A stretch of 64,000 bases of DNA, taken from contig AKCV02000015.1 of assembly GCA_000272025.2 (NCBI GenBank), forward strand, positions 1 to 64,000, in the 5' to 3' direction. Position numbers and translations under genes: made by a program. The notes beneath the pieces are model-generated. The model worked only from the letters and a program-made list of their open reading frames with translations, was not told the DNA's origin and searched no databases. The DNA comes from Imbroritus primus (GTDB lineage Bacteria; Pseudomonadota; Gammaproteobacteria; Burkholderiales; Burkholderiaceae). Positions 7,659 through 16,592 of the stretch are shown here, one piece after another (positions within the stretch are counted from its first letter, which is position 1; each line of letters opens with the position of its first letter).

Positions 7659-7818
7659 GTCACGATTGCTGGCCCTGCTGCGACAGCAGATAGAGCGTCG
7701 GCTAGCAGATCAAGCAACACCTCTGAAATACGGTTGACCACCGGTTCCGTTTGATTGCGGCGCGAGCCGCGCAAGGGACACAGCATCAAGGCCATTCGCT
7801 TCACTTGGGAATGGCTCG

Positions 7819-8178
7819 ATGGGACAGACCAACCGCCGCGCATCCGCATGGCCTTCGCTGGCCGTGCTGCTGGCCGTGTCGCTCTCGGCCATGCAACCCG
7901 CCATCGCCGACGACACCCCGGAGCGTGAGCAGCTCGCCGCGCTCGCCCGCCAGCTCGACCTGATCGACCGCCTCGCCGAGCACGCCGCCAATTCCGCCCC
8001 GCAGGAACGCGCCCGCTATCACTTCGACTACGCCCGACTGCGTGCCGACCTGAAGCGCGTTCGCGCCGGCCTGCAGGACTACCTCGTGCCCCAGCGTGCA
8101 CAGCCGCGCGATCCCGTCCCGCTGGTCGGCGATTACGTCCGCCGCGACCGCGCCGACGACGAGGAGCCGTCGCCATGA
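7819..8178 (+). CDS. ICE transfer protein, RAQPRD family
   Basis: This is the first gene of the MPF-G transfer operon. The product is 119 residues with a signal peptide ending at about Ala30 (MQPAIADD) and a Leu/Ala-rich helical mature part. It carries the family signature RAQPRDPVPLVGDYVRRDRA at residues 94-113. The family (TIGR01690) occurs only in ICEs of the clc/PFL_47xx type. It is periplasmic and of unknown biochemical function. The stop overlaps the next ATG (ATGA at 8175). The preceding 160 bp (7659-7818) hold no gene and probably the operon promoter, but no clear -35/-10 pair stands out. Confidence 0.9.
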   Translation: MGQTNRRASAWPSLAVLLAVSLSAMQPAIADDTPEREQLAALARQLDLIDRLAEHAANSAPQERARYHFDYARLRADLKRVRAGLQDYLVPQRAQPRDPVPLVGDYVRRDRADDEEPSP

Positions 8179-8414
8179 CGCCCTCTGCCGATCAGGTCGC
8201 CGCCTTCCAGGCCAACGGCGGCTTTGCGCCTTCGGCCGTCTCTGCCGTGGTGCTCGCTTTCGTGTTCGCCGTGTTGCTGCTGTGGGGCGTGTGGGCCATG
8301 CGCACCGCCTACGTCGGCTGGGCCGAGCACCGCATCACTGAACGTCAGTTCCTCGCCGTCGTCGTGCGCTTCGTGGCGATGTACCTGGTGCTGACCTTCT
8401 TCCTCCTCTCCTGA
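8175..8414 (+). CDS. ICE membrane protein, TIGR03758/DUF3262 family
   Basis: This small inner-membrane protein of 79 residues has two hydrophobic spans (about 16-37 and 55-78). The segment VLAFVFAVLLLWGVWAMRTAYVGW fits the DUF3262 family found directly after the RAQPRD gene in clc-type ICEs. It is presumed part of the type IV secretion core. It is translationally coupled to the upstream gene by ATGA overlap. Its function is unknown. The small size and hydrophobicity resemble TrbC/VirB2-associated components, but no pilin cleavage pattern is clear. Confidence 0.82.
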   Translation: MTPSADQVAAFQANGGFAPSAVSAVVLAFVFAVLLLWGVWAMRTAYVGWAEHRITERQFLAVVVRFVAMYLVLTFFLLS

Positions 8415-8436
8415 ACGTCACGAAAGGCCATACGCC

Positions 8437-8808
8437 ATGAACCTGCCATCGACATCCCATCGCATTCCGTCCCGCATCGTCGCACTGCTGCTGCTACCGC
8501 TGGCGTTCGCGGGCCTGCCGCTGTCGGCCTTCGCGCAGGGCCTGCCGACCATGGAAGACCCATCGCGCGGCCAGGGCAGCGGCATCCTGCAGACCTTGCA
8601 GAATTACGGCTACGACATCGTGCTGCTGATCGCGCTGCTCGTGGTCGCCTCGATGTTCGTCGGTGTCTGCTATCACGCCTACACACGCTACTCGGAGATC
8701 CACACCGGCCGCGCCACCTGGGGCCAGTTCGGCCTGACGGTCGCCGTGGGGGCAATCCTGCTGGTGGTCGGCATCTGGCTGCTCACCAAGGCCACCGGCG
8801 TGCTGTGA
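8437..8808 (+). CDS. ICE membrane protein, TIGR03745 (PFL_4702-like), candidate pilin
   Basis: The product is 123 residues. A signal peptide ends near ALPLSAFAQG (about residue 34), followed by a short mature protein with two transmembrane spans (YDIVLLIALLVVASMFVGVCYHAY and GLTVAVGAILLVVGIWLLTKATGVL). The layout of a long leader followed by two hydrophobic helices is that of VirB2/TraA-type conjugative pilins, and the family holds that slot in MPF-G operons. The pilin role is inferred. It lies 22 nt after the previous gene, with AAAGG at 8419-8424 as weak ribosome-binding site. Confidence 0.82.
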   Translation: MNLPSTSHRIPSRIVALLLLPLAFAGLPLSAFAQGLPTMEDPSRGQGSGILQTLQNYGYDIVLLIALLVVASMFVGVCYHAYTRYSEIHTGRATWGQFGLTVAVGAILLVVGIWLLTKATGVL

Positions 8809-8820
8809 GGGCGGCAAGCG

Positions 8821-9231
8821 ATGGCCGTCCCTTCGGAGACCCCGCGCGACACCCTGGTGACCTTCCTGCCGCACCGGCTGAACCGCCAGCCGGTGGTCGT
8901 GCGCGGGCTGACCGCCGACGAGTTGTGGATCTGCGCCGGCCTGTCGGCCGCAGCCGGATTCGTGCTCGGCCTGCCGCTGGCCTGGCTCACGCACAGCATC
9001 GCCATGGTGCCCACGCTGATCGTCGCCGGCATCGCGCTGGGCGTCTTCGTCGGCGGCGGGTTCCTGCGCGCACAGAAGCGCGGCCGGCCCGACACCTGGC
9101 TGTACCGGCAGCTCCAGTGGCGGCTGGCCCTGCGGCACCCGGCGCTGGCGGCACTCCTGGGCGGGCAGCGCCTCATCACCCGCTCGGGCTTTTGGACTAC
9201 CCGGCGCAATGCCCATCGAGGTGCGCCATGA
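8821..9231 (+). CDS. ICE transfer protein, TIGR03750 (VirB3/TraL-like)
   Basis: The product is 136 residues and begins MAVPSETPRDTLVTFLPHRLNRQPVVVRGLTADE. The HRLNRQPVV(V)RGLT segment and two central hydrophobic spans (about 46-66 and 70-90) are typical of TIGR03750/DUF3487. This protein sits between the candidate pilin and the VirB8-like protein. Its position and topology match VirB3/TraL, an inner-membrane platform subunit, although that equivalence is inferred. The stop overlaps the ATG of a 28-codon frame (9228) that in turn overlaps the next gene. Confidence 0.85.
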   Translation: MAVPSETPRDTLVTFLPHRLNRQPVVVRGLTADELWICAGLSAAAGFVLGLPLAWLTHSIAMVPTLIVAGIALGVFVGGGFLRAQKRGRPDTWLYRQLQWRLALRHPALAALLGGQRLITRSGFWTTRRNAHRGAP

Positions 9232-9314
9232 GCGCGCCCGCACGGCCGCCCCAAGGGCGCGCGAACCTCCCTCGGGGAGGATGTCGCGTCAGCGACAGGA
9301 GGGTAGTTCAGTGA
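9228..9314 (+). CDS. 28-codon coupling ORF between transfer genes
   Basis: This small frame starts in an ATGA overlap with the stop of the upstream gene (9229-9231) and ends in a GTGA overlap with the GTG start of the downstream gene (9311-9313). The peptide MSAPARPPQGRANLPRGGCR continues for eight more residues. It contains the hairpin ACCTCCCTCGGGGAGG, and the AGGAGG Shine-Dalgarno of the next gene (9296-9301) lies near its end. The double overlap suggests it carries ribosomes across the junction. The peptide itself has no recognisable domain. Confidence 0.45.
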   Translation: MSAPARPPQGRANLPRGGCRVSDRRVVQ

Positions 9315-10003
9315 GCCGTTTCAAGAACGAGGTTGCGCACTTGCAGGCGCACGTGAAGACGCTGCGTCTGGGGGCCGGCGCGTTGTTCGTGGTGGCGCTG
9401 CTGCTCGGCTTCGGTTGGTGGAGTGCGCCGAAGAGTCTGACCATCCATGTGCCGCCGGACTTGCGCTCGGGCAGCACGCGCAAGTGGTGGGACGTGCCGC
9501 CCGAGAGCGTGTATGCCTTCTCGTTCTACATCTGGCAGCAGGTGCAGCGCTGGCCCACGAACGGCGAAGAAGACTACCCGCGCAACCTGCGCGCGCTGTC
9601 GGCCTACTTCACGCCGAGCTGCCGGGCCTTCCTGCAACAGGACTACGAGTACCGGCGCGCCAGTGGCGAGCTGCGTCAGCGCGTGCGCGGCATCTACGAG
9701 ATTCCCGGTCGCGGCTACGGCGATGATCCGGCCACGCGCGTCAAGGTGCTCTCCGACCGCGATTGGATCGTCACGCTCGACGTGAGCGCGGACGAATACT
9801 ACGGCTCCGAGCAGGTCAAGCACGCCCTGGTGCGCTACCCCATCAAGGTCGTCCGGCTGGACATCGACCCCGAGCACAACCCCTTCGGCCTGGCGCTGGA
9901 CTGCTACGCCAGCGCACCCCAGCGCATCGAACCGTCGCCGACGCCGACCGAGGCCGGCGTGCCCGCCAATGCCTCCGGCCATCTGCAGGGAGACTCCCCA
10001 TGA
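9311..10003 (+). CDS. ICE transfer protein, PFL_4703/TIGR03746 family (VirB8/TraE-like)
   Basis: The product is 230 residues from GTG 9311, chosen for the AGGAGG at 9296-9301 and because it gives the family start VSRFKNEVAHLQAHVKTLRL. An in-frame ATG at 9209 would read through the previous gene. One transmembrane helix follows (about residues 20-37, GAGALFVVALLLGFGWWS), and the rest is periplasmic (SLTIHVPPDLRSG, YVFSFYIWQQ-like segment). This bitopic layout matches VirB8/TraE-type scaffold proteins. It is part of the MPF-G operon, and its stop overlaps the next ATG (10000). Confidence 0.85.
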   Translation: MSRFKNEVAHLQAHVKTLRLGAGALFVVALLLGFGWWSAPKSLTIHVPPDLRSGSTRKWWDVPPESVYAFSFYIWQQVQRWPTNGEEDYPRNLRALSAYFTPSCRAFLQQDYEYRRASGELRQRVRGIYEIPGRGYGDDPATRVKVLSDRDWIVTLDVSADEYYGSEQVKHALVRYPIKVVRLDIDPEHNPFGLALDCYASAPQRIEPSPTPTEAGVPANASGHLQGDSP

Positions 10004-10914
10004 AGCCCGTTAACTGGTCGGCCCTGGCCGGCGTCCTGCTGATCCTCGGTTTCGTGCCGGCCAGCCAGGCCGTGGAAATCCTGCGCTGGGAGCGGCTGCC
10101 CCTGCCGGTGCCGCTGGTGGTCGGCCAGGAGCGCGTGGTCTTCATCGACCGCAATGTGCGCGTCGGCGTGCCGGCCAGCGCCGGCGACCACCTGCGCGTG
10201 CAGAGTGCGGGCGGCGCGATCTCCCTGCGGGCGAGCGAGCCGATTCCGCCAACGCGGCTGCAACTGCAGGACGTGGAATCCGGCGCGCTGATCCTGCTCG
10301 ACATCGCCGCCGAGCCGGCGAAGGACGGCCAGGCGCCGCTGGAGCCGGTGCGCATCGTGGAGGCGGAAGCCCCCGCGAAGCGCTACGGCGGCGGTGCAGC
10401 AAGTGGCGCGGACGAGCAGGCCGATGCGCCCGCAGACAAATCCGTTCCCCGGCGCGAAACGCCGGTATCGGTCGTGCTGACGCGCCATGCCGCGCAGAAC
10501 CTGTACGCGCCGCTGCGCACCGTCGAGCCGGTCGCCGGCATCGGGCGCGTAAACCTGCGCCGCGACCTCGCGCTGGACACCTTGCTGCCGACGCTGCCGG
10601 TGCACGCGCGGGCATTGGCCGCGTGGCGCCTGGAAGACCAGTGGGTGACGGCCGTGCGCCTCACCAACACCTCGGCGCGTTGGCTCGACCTCGACCCGCG
10701 CGCCCTGCAGGGGAACTTCGTGGCGGCGACCTTCCAGCATCCGAACCTGGGGCCGGCCGGCACCCCGTCCGACACCACGGTGCTCTACCTGGTCACGCGC
10801 GGCCACGGCCTGGCCGAGTCGCTGCTGCCGGCGCTGAGCCCGATCGATGCCACCGCGAACCTGCCGCCGGCCGCCGCGGCCGGCTCGACCGGAGGAGCGC
10901 GCGATGAAAAGTAA
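10000..10914 (+). CDS. ICE transfer protein, PFL_4704/TIGR03749 family (VirB9/TraK-like)
   Basis: The product is 304 residues from ATG 10000 in an ATGA overlap. A signal peptide ends near PASQAVEIL (residue 24). The mature protein opens with EILRWERLPLPVPLVVGQERVVFIDRNVRVGVP, a beta-rich secretin-like N-domain layout seen in TraK/VirB9 proteins. A low-complexity acidic/Ala linker lies around residues 125-150. It is expected in the outer-membrane core complex, between the VirB8-like and VirB10-like proteins. The gene-order logic supports this; direct function is not shown for this family. Confidence 0.83.
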   Translation: MKPVNWSALAGVLLILGFVPASQAVEILRWERLPLPVPLVVGQERVVFIDRNVRVGVPASAGDHLRVQSAGGAISLRASEPIPPTRLQLQDVESGALILLDIAAEPAKDGQAPLEPVRIVEAEAPAKRYGGGAASGADEQADAPADKSVPRRETPVSVVLTRHAAQNLYAPLRTVEPVAGIGRVNLRRDLALDTLLPTLPVHARALAAWRLEDQWVTAVRLTNTSARWLDLDPRALQGNFVAATFQHPNLGPAGTPSDTTVLYLVTRGHGLAESLLPALSPIDATANLPPAAAAGSTGGARDEK

Positions 10915-12337
10915 TCCGCTGCTCAAGTGGCTGCTGATCCCGATGGCGCTGCTGCTGGTGTTCGTCGGCGTCAAACTGTTCTCCGGCGCCCCCGGCGGCC
11001 AGCCCGCCCCCAAGGGCGCGGCCAGTACGCTCACGCCCGAGGAGATGAAAGCCCTGGGCATCGCAGGCGACACGCCGCGCGATACCGTCGCCACGCTGGT
11101 GGCCCAGGTGAAGCAGTTGCGCACCGAGCTGCAGAGCGCGCTCGGCGACAACAAGCAGCACAAGGCCGAGAACGCGCGCCTGCGTGCCCGGGAAAGCGCG
11201 ATCGACCAGCGCATCCAGAGCGCGCTGGAAGGCGAGCGCAACCGCCTGGAGCAGGAGCGCACCCAGGTGGCCAGCGACAGGCAGCAGACCCAGGGGCTGC
11301 TGCAGGATCTGCAGCGGCAACTGGACGGCCTTGCCGGCAAGGGTGGCCCGTCCGACCTGCCCGTCGGGCTGGGGCTGGAAGAGGGTGACGGCAAGCGCTT
11401 CAACCGCGGCGTCGGTGGTACGCAGTGGGTCGAGCCCGACGATGCCAAGGTCGACGCCAAGAACGGCAGCAAGGAGCCGAGCTTTCCCCTGAGCTTCGGG
11501 CCGGCCCAGAAAAGCCTGTCGGCCGCAGCGGAATCCGTCGCCGACGTCGGCAGCCGCGCGGTGGGTGCCTCCACGAAGGCGGTCTACACCGTGCCGTCGA
11601 ACTCGACGCTCATGGGGTCGATTGCCATGACGGCGCTGATCGGGCGCGTGCCGATCGATGGAACCGTCAACGACCCGTACCCGTTCAAGGTGCTGATCGG
11701 CCCGGATAACCTCACGGCCAACGGCATCGACATCCCCGACGTGGCCGGCGCCGTGGTCAGCGGCACGGCCTCGGGCGACTGGACGCTCTCGTGCGTGCGC
11801 GGGCAAATCCGCTCGGTCACGTTCGTGTTCCAGGACGGCACCATCCGCACGGTGCCGGAGGACAGCGGCAAGGGCGGCAGCAGCGGCGGCAACTCGGGTC
11901 ACAACGGCGCCAGCATCCAAGCCGGCCTGGGCTGGATCAGCGACCCCTACGGCATTCCCTGCGTCAGCGGCGAGCGGCGCAGCAACGCCCAGCAGTACCT
12001 GGGCAGTCAGGCGCTCATCACCGCGGCCGGCGCCGGCGCGGCCTCGCTCATCAAGTCCGACAACGGCAGCGTGGCCGTGGTCGCCAACAGCAACGGCTCG
12101 CTGGGCACCGTCGGCATCAGCGGCAACGAAGCGATGGGCCGCATCCTCGCGGGCGGCGTGCGCGACATGGCCGATTGGGTCAACAAGCTCTACGGCCAGG
12201 CCTTCGCGGCGGTCTACGTGCAGCCCGGCGCCAAGGTGGCCGTGCATCTGGAGCAGCCGCTCGACATCGACTACGACGCCAAGGGGCGTCGGGTCCACCA
12301 CCGCACCGGAGAAGCCCATGCCTCGGATCTGGATTGA
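10904..12337 (+). CDS. ICE transfer protein, PFL_4705/TIGR03752 family (VirB10/TraB-like)
   Basis: The product is 477 residues from ATG 10904, overlapping the preceding stop by 11 nt. A membrane anchor lies at residues 8-26 (KWLLIPMALLLVFVGVKLF). A long coiled-coil region follows, rich in Gln, Glu and Arg (about 75-150, LVAQVKQLRTELQSALGD). The C-terminal domain carries a VirB10-like beta-barrel pattern (YTVPSNSTLMGSIAMTALIGRVP through IDYDAKGRRVHH). The protein should span the periplasm and link inner and outer membrane rings. The larger upstream frame start at 10847 is not supported by a ribosome-binding site; GGAGGAGCG (10891-10899) fits the chosen start. Confidence 0.87.
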   Translation: MKSNPLLKWLLIPMALLLVFVGVKLFSGAPGGQPAPKGAASTLTPEEMKALGIAGDTPRDTVATLVAQVKQLRTELQSALGDNKQHKAENARLRARESAIDQRIQSALEGERNRLEQERTQVASDRQQTQGLLQDLQRQLDGLAGKGGPSDLPVGLGLEEGDGKRFNRGVGGTQWVEPDDAKVDAKNGSKEPSFPLSFGPAQKSLSAAAESVADVGSRAVGASTKAVYTVPSNSTLMGSIAMTALIGRVPIDGTVNDPYPFKVLIGPDNLTANGIDIPDVAGAVVSGTASGDWTLSCVRGQIRSVTFVFQDGTIRTVPEDSGKGGSSGGNSGHNGASIQAGLGWISDPYGIPCVSGERRSNAQQYLGSQALITAAGAGAASLIKSDNGSVAVVANSNGSLGTVGISGNEAMGRILAGGVRDMADWVNKLYGQAFAAVYVQPGAKVAVHLEQPLDIDYDAKGRRVHHRTGEAHASDLD

Positions 12338-12752
12338 CGCGGCCGCCGTGCTGCTGGCGGCCACCCTGCTCGGCGGCTGCGCTACCAGCAAGGAGAAGCT
12401 GCTGCCGCACGGCGACAGCACCATGCTCGACATCTGGCATCGGGAGACCGGCGGCAGCGCGGGCGGCGGCCAGGCCGCGCGGCAACTGCTCGATGCGCGC
12501 CAGGGCCTGCGCCGGCCGCTGGTCGAGGCCGATGTGCAGGCGGCGCCCGGCGTGCAGGCGCGCTACACCCGTACCGCGCAGAACGAGATCTACCGCCAGT
12601 TCCACCGCCTGCCGAACCCCGACCTGGTGATGTACGTGTTCCCGCACCTGGCGGGCACCGACCCGGTGCCGGTGCCCGGCTACAGCACGGTGTTCCCGCT
12701 CTACCAGCGCGTGCAGTACGCGATGCCGGGCGAGCGCGTGGAGGACTACTGA
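12318..12752 (+). CDS. conjugative transfer region lipoprotein, TIGR03751 family (VirB7/TraV-like)
   Basis: The product is 144 residues with a lipoprotein signal sequence ending in the lipobox LLGGC (Cys at residue 21), so it is an outer-membrane lipoprotein. The C-terminal half contains YRQFHRLPNPDLVMYVFPHLAG, characteristic of TIGR03751. It is expected to anchor the secretion core complex as VirB7/TraV does. It overlaps the VirB10-like gene by 20 nt and ends in an overlap with the ATPase gene (12752), so the three are translationally linked. Confidence 0.87.
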   Translation: MPRIWIDAAAVLLAATLLGGCATSKEKLLPHGDSTMLDIWHRETGGSAGGGQAARQLLDARQGLRRPLVEADVQAAPGVQARYTRTAQNEIYRQFHRLPNPDLVMYVFPHLAGTDPVPVPGYSTVFPLYQRVQYAMPGERVEDY

Positions 12753-15640
12753 TGGCCTGGTCGCTGTCGTGGTCACGCAAGGGCGACGCATCGCCTGCTG
12801 ACGCCGTGGATGCGACCGATGATGCCTGGGCACGGCACGTGGCGGCCTTGGTGGCACAGGGTGTCGCCGAGCCGGGCAGCGCGCTCGGCCGGGGCCGGCG
12901 CAGGCCGGCCACCCAGGCCGACCACGATGCGCTCTATGGCGTCGCGCCGTCGTTCGCGGACTTGCTGCCCTGGGTCGAGTACCTGCCCGGCAGCAAGTGC
13001 ATGTTGCTGGAAGATGGCCAGTCGGTGGCGGCCTTCTTCGAGCTGGCGCCGGTCGGCACCGAGGGCCGCGAGATGGCCTGGCTATGGCAGGCGCGCGATG
13101 CGCTGGAGAACGCCCTGCAGGACTCCTTCGACGAGTTGGACGACAACCCCTGGGTGGTGCAGCTCTACGCCCAGGACGAGGCCAACTGGGACAACTATCT
13201 GCGCTCCCTGGCGAACTATCTGCAGCCGCGTGCGCAAGGCAGCGCATTCAGCGACTTCTACCTGCGTTTCTTCGCCCATCACCTGCGGGCCATCGCCAAG
13301 CCGGGTGGCCTGTTCGAGGATACTGCCGTGACGCGCCTGCCTTGGCGCGGCCAGGTCCGGCGCGTGCGCATGGTCGTCTACCGCAGCACGTCCGCGGCCC
13401 CGGCCTCGCGGCGCGGCCAGTCGCCCGAGCAGGCGCTGACGACGATCTGCGACCGCCTCGTCGGCGGGCTGGCGAATGCCGGCGTGAAAGCCCGGCGTCT
13501 CGGCGCGGCGGACATCCACGCCTGGCTGCTGCGCTGGTTCAACCCGAATCCGACTTTGCTCGGCGCCACTGCCGAAGATCGGGAACGCTTCTACGCGCTG
13601 ACCCGCTACCCGGGAGAGCGGGAGGAGGGCGAGATCGAACTCGCCAGCGGCACCGACTTCGCGCAGCGCCTGTTCTTCGGCCAGCCACGTTCGGACGTGC
13701 CCAACGGCCTGTGGTTCTTCGATGGCATGCCGCATCGGGTGATCGTGATGGATCGTCTGCGCACGCCGCCGGCGACCGGCCATCTGACCGGTGAGACGCG
13801 CAAAGGCGGCGATGCCATGAACGCGCTGTTCGACCAGATGCCCGAGGATACGGTGATGTGCCTGACGCTGGTCGCCACACCCCAGGACGTACTGGAGGCG
13901 CACCTCAACCACCTCGCCAGGAAGGCCGTCGGCGAGACCCTGGCCTCGGAGCAGACCCGGCAGGACGTGCAGCAGGCGCGCGGGCTGATCGGCAGCGCGC
14001 ACAAGCTCTACCGTGGCGCGCTGGCGTTCTACCTGCGCGGCCGCGACCTGGCCCAGCTCGATGCGCGCGGCCTGCAGCTCGTCAACGTGATGCTCAACGC
14101 CGGCCTGCAACCGGTACGCGAAGAGGACGAGGTGGCGCCGCTGAACAGCTATCTACGCTGGCTGCCGTGCGTGTTCGATCCGGCGGCCGACAAGCGCCAG
14201 TGGTACACCCAGCTCATGTTCGCGCAGCACGCGGCGAACCTGGCGCCGGTCTGGGGCCGCAGCCAAGGCACGGGGCATCCGGGCATCACGTTCTTCAACC
14301 GCGGCGGCGGTCCGATCACCTTCGATCCGTTGAACCGCCTCGACCGGCAGATGAACGCGCATCTGTTCCTGTTCGGCCCCACGGGGTCGGGCAAGAGCGC
14401 GACGCTCAACAATATCCTGAATCAGGTGACGGCGATCTATCGGCCGCGCCTGTTCATCGTCGAGGCGGGCAACAGCTTCGGCCTGTTCGGCGACTTCGCG
14501 GCACGTTTGGGCCTCACCGTGCATCGCGTGAAGCTCGCGCCGGGCGCGGGCGTCAGTCTGGCGCCGTTCGCCGACGCCTGGCGCCTGGTCGATACGCCGA
14601 GCCAGGTACAGACGCTGGACGCCGATGCGCTCGACGAAGACCAGACCGATGCCGGCATGGCCGTGGAAGGCGATGAGCAGCGCGACGTGCTCGGCGAGCT
14701 GGAGATCACCGCACGGCTGATGATCACTGGCGGCGAGGACAAGGAAGAAGCGCGCATGACGCGCGCCGACCGCAGCCTGATCCGCCAGTGCATTCTCGAT
14801 GCGGCCCAGCATTGCGTGGCGGACAGACGCACGGTGCTCACGCGCGATGTGCGCGACGCGCTGCGCGAGCGCGCCCGCGACGCCACGCTGCCGGAGATGC
14901 GGCGCGCACGGCTGCTGGAGATGGCCGACGCCATGGATATGTTCTGCCAAGGCGTGGACGGCGAGATGTTCGACCGGTCCGGCACGCCGTGGCCCGAGGC
15001 GGACATCACCATCGTGGACCTGGCCACCTTCGCGCGCGAGGGCTACAACGCCCAACTCTCGATTGCCTACATCTCGCTCATCAACACCGTCAACAACATT
15101 GCCGAGCGCGACCAGTTCCTGGGCCGCCCGATCATCAACGTGACGGACGAAGGCCACATCATCACGAAGAACCCGCTGCTCGCGCCCTACGTGGTCAAGA
15201 TCACCAAGATGTGGCGCAAGCTCGGCGCCTGGTTCTGGCTCGCCACGCAGAACCTGGACGACCTGCCGAAAGCGGCCGAGCCCATGCTCAACATGATCGA
15301 GTGGTGGATCTGCCTGTCGATGCCGCCCGATGAAGTCGAGAAGATCGCGCGCTTCCGCGAACTCAACGCTTCGCAGAAGGCGCTGATGCTCTCGGCCCGC
15401 AAGGAGGCCGGCAAGTTCAGCGAGGGCGTCATCCTGTCCAAGTCGATGGAAGTGCTGTTCCGCGCTGTGCCGCCAAGCCTCTACCTGGCGATGGCGATGA
15501 CCGAGCCCGAGGAGAAGGCCGAACGCTTCCAGTTGATGCAGCAGCACGGCATCAGCGAGCTGGATGCCGCCTTCCGCGTGGCCGAGAAGGTCGACCGTGC
15601 GCGGGGCATCGAACCTCTGGCGCTGGACACGTTGGCCTGA
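12752..15640 (+). CDS. conjugative transfer ATPase, PFL_4706/TIGR03744 family (VirB4/TraC-like)
   Basis: This 962-residue cytosolic, membrane-associated ATPase energises pilus assembly and DNA transfer. Walker A is GPTGSGKS at residues 542-549. The Walker B-type stretch is near residue 795 (PIINVTDEGHIITKNPLL), and a conserved ATQNLDDLPKAAEPM sits at about 830. The N-terminal half is the VirB4-type membrane-interaction region. The length is usual for the family. Its start overlaps the lipoprotein stop. It is the best marker of an intact MPF-G system, and no frameshift is seen. Confidence 0.95.
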   Translation: MAWSLSWSRKGDASPADAVDATDDAWARHVAALVAQGVAEPGSALGRGRRRPATQADHDALYGVAPSFADLLPWVEYLPGSKCMLLEDGQSVAAFFELAPVGTEGREMAWLWQARDALENALQDSFDELDDNPWVVQLYAQDEANWDNYLRSLANYLQPRAQGSAFSDFYLRFFAHHLRAIAKPGGLFEDTAVTRLPWRGQVRRVRMVVYRSTSAAPASRRGQSPEQALTTICDRLVGGLANAGVKARRLGAADIHAWLLRWFNPNPTLLGATAEDRERFYALTRYPGEREEGEIELASGTDFAQRLFFGQPRSDVPNGLWFFDGMPHRVIVMDRLRTPPATGHLTGETRKGGDAMNALFDQMPEDTVMCLTLVATPQDVLEAHLNHLARKAVGETLASEQTRQDVQQARGLIGSAHKLYRGALAFYLRGRDLAQLDARGLQLVNVMLNAGLQPVREEDEVAPLNSYLRWLPCVFDPAADKRQWYTQLMFAQHAANLAPVWGRSQGTGHPGITFFNRGGGPITFDPLNRLDRQMNAHLFLFGPTGSGKSATLNNILNQVTAIYRPRLFIVEAGNSFGLFGDFAARLGLTVHRVKLAPGAGVSLAPFADAWRLVDTPSQVQTLDADALDEDQTDAGMAVEGDEQRDVLGELEITARLMITGGEDKEEARMTRADRSLIRQCILDAAQHCVADRRTVLTRDVRDALRERARDATLPEMRRARLLEMADAMDMFCQGVDGEMFDRSGTPWPEADITIVDLATFAREGYNAQLSIAYISLINTVNNIAERDQFLGRPIINVTDEGHIITKNPLLAPYVVKITKMWRKLGAWFWLATQNLDDLPKAAEPMLNMIEWWICLSMPPDEVEKIARFRELNASQKALMLSARKEAGKFSEGVILSKSMEVLFRAVPPSLYLAMAMTEPEEKAERFQLMQQHGISELDAAFRVAEKVDRARGIEPLALDTLA

Positions 15641-15653
15641 CGGGAGCGACACG

Positions 15654-16397
15654 ATGCGCATGCCTTCCTTCGCCCGCCGTCATCCCCGGATCGGTCTGCT
15701 GATCGTGGCGACGATTGCGGTGGCCTCGTGGATGCTGCTGCGCGCGCCGCATCCGGCAACCGAGTCCATGTCCCTGGCCGCCGCCGGGTCCGAAGCGCCG
15801 AAACCGGCCGGCCCGCCCTGGCTGTATGGCCGTGCCGATGCGCGCTTCACGGTGGTCGGGTACGCCGACCTGGAGTGTCCGTACTGCCGGGCCTACTTCC
15901 CCGCGCTCAAGCGCTGGATCGACGCCCATCCCGAGGTGAACTGGCAGTGGCACCACCTGCCGCTGTCCATGCACGAGCCGGCCGCGACTGCCGGGGCACG
16001 CCTGGCCGAGTGTGCGGGCGAGACGGGCGGACATGCCACGTTCTGGCAGGCCGTGGCGTGGCTCTACGCGCACACCCGTGGCGACGGCCAGGGCCTGCCG
16101 GAGGGCCTGCGCTATCCCGACCTCACGCCAGCCATGCAGGGTTGTCTCGACAGCGATCGCCCCGATGCGGTAATCCGTGCCCAGGCGGCGGAAGCGGCAC
16201 AGCAGGGCCTCGCGGCCACGCCGGCCCTGCAACTGCGCGACCGCGAGTCCGGCAAGACCCTCCTGCTGCACGGCCCCGTCGAAGGCGATGCCTTGCTGTC
16301 GGCCATCGACCTGCTTGCCGCCGGCAGCACGACCGCAGCCGAACCCGCCCATTCCCCAGACATGCCCTCCGGCGTCGCCGGTGACATGCCCAGGTAG
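15654..16397 (+). CDS. DsbA/thioredoxin-fold thiol-disulfide oxidoreductase of the transfer operon
   Basis: The product is 247 residues. An uncleaved N-terminal membrane anchor (about 10-29, PRIGLLIVATIAVASWMLLR) precedes a periplasmic DsbA-like domain with the active-site pair C75-P-Y-C78 and a cis-Pro region near ATPALQL. It probably catalyses disulfide formation in Cys-rich periplasmic transfer proteins such as the TraU-like protein encoded at 17702. It lies 13 nt after the ATPase gene, with CGGGAGC as ribosome-binding site. The C-terminal tail is low-complexity. Homologues occupy this slot in clc-type ICEs (F-type systems use TrbB or DsbC instead). Confidence 0.82.
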   Translation: MRMPSFARRHPRIGLLIVATIAVASWMLLRAPHPATESMSLAAAGSEAPKPAGPPWLYGRADARFTVVGYADLECPYCRAYFPALKRWIDAHPEVNWQWHHLPLSMHEPAATAGARLAECAGETGGHATFWQAVAWLYAHTRGDGQGLPEGLRYPDLTPAMQGCLDSDRPDAVIRAQAAEAAQQGLAATPALQLRDRESGKTLLLHGPVEGDALLSAIDLLAAGSTTAAEPAHSPDMPSGVAGDMPR

Positions 16398-16592
16398 CCA
16401 TCGATCTTCAAGGCTGCGGCGCGGCTCGTCCGCGTTGATCGAAACCCGTTCGCATCGCATCCCTTGACGCGAACAGCCACCGCATCCGCGGTGGTGGATG
16501 CCCGCTCGTCACCTGTTCCATCCCCATCGTCCCCAGGAGGGTTTGCCCTCCAGGGGCAGGCGCCCTCCGATCTCATCCATTGGAGGTTCGCC

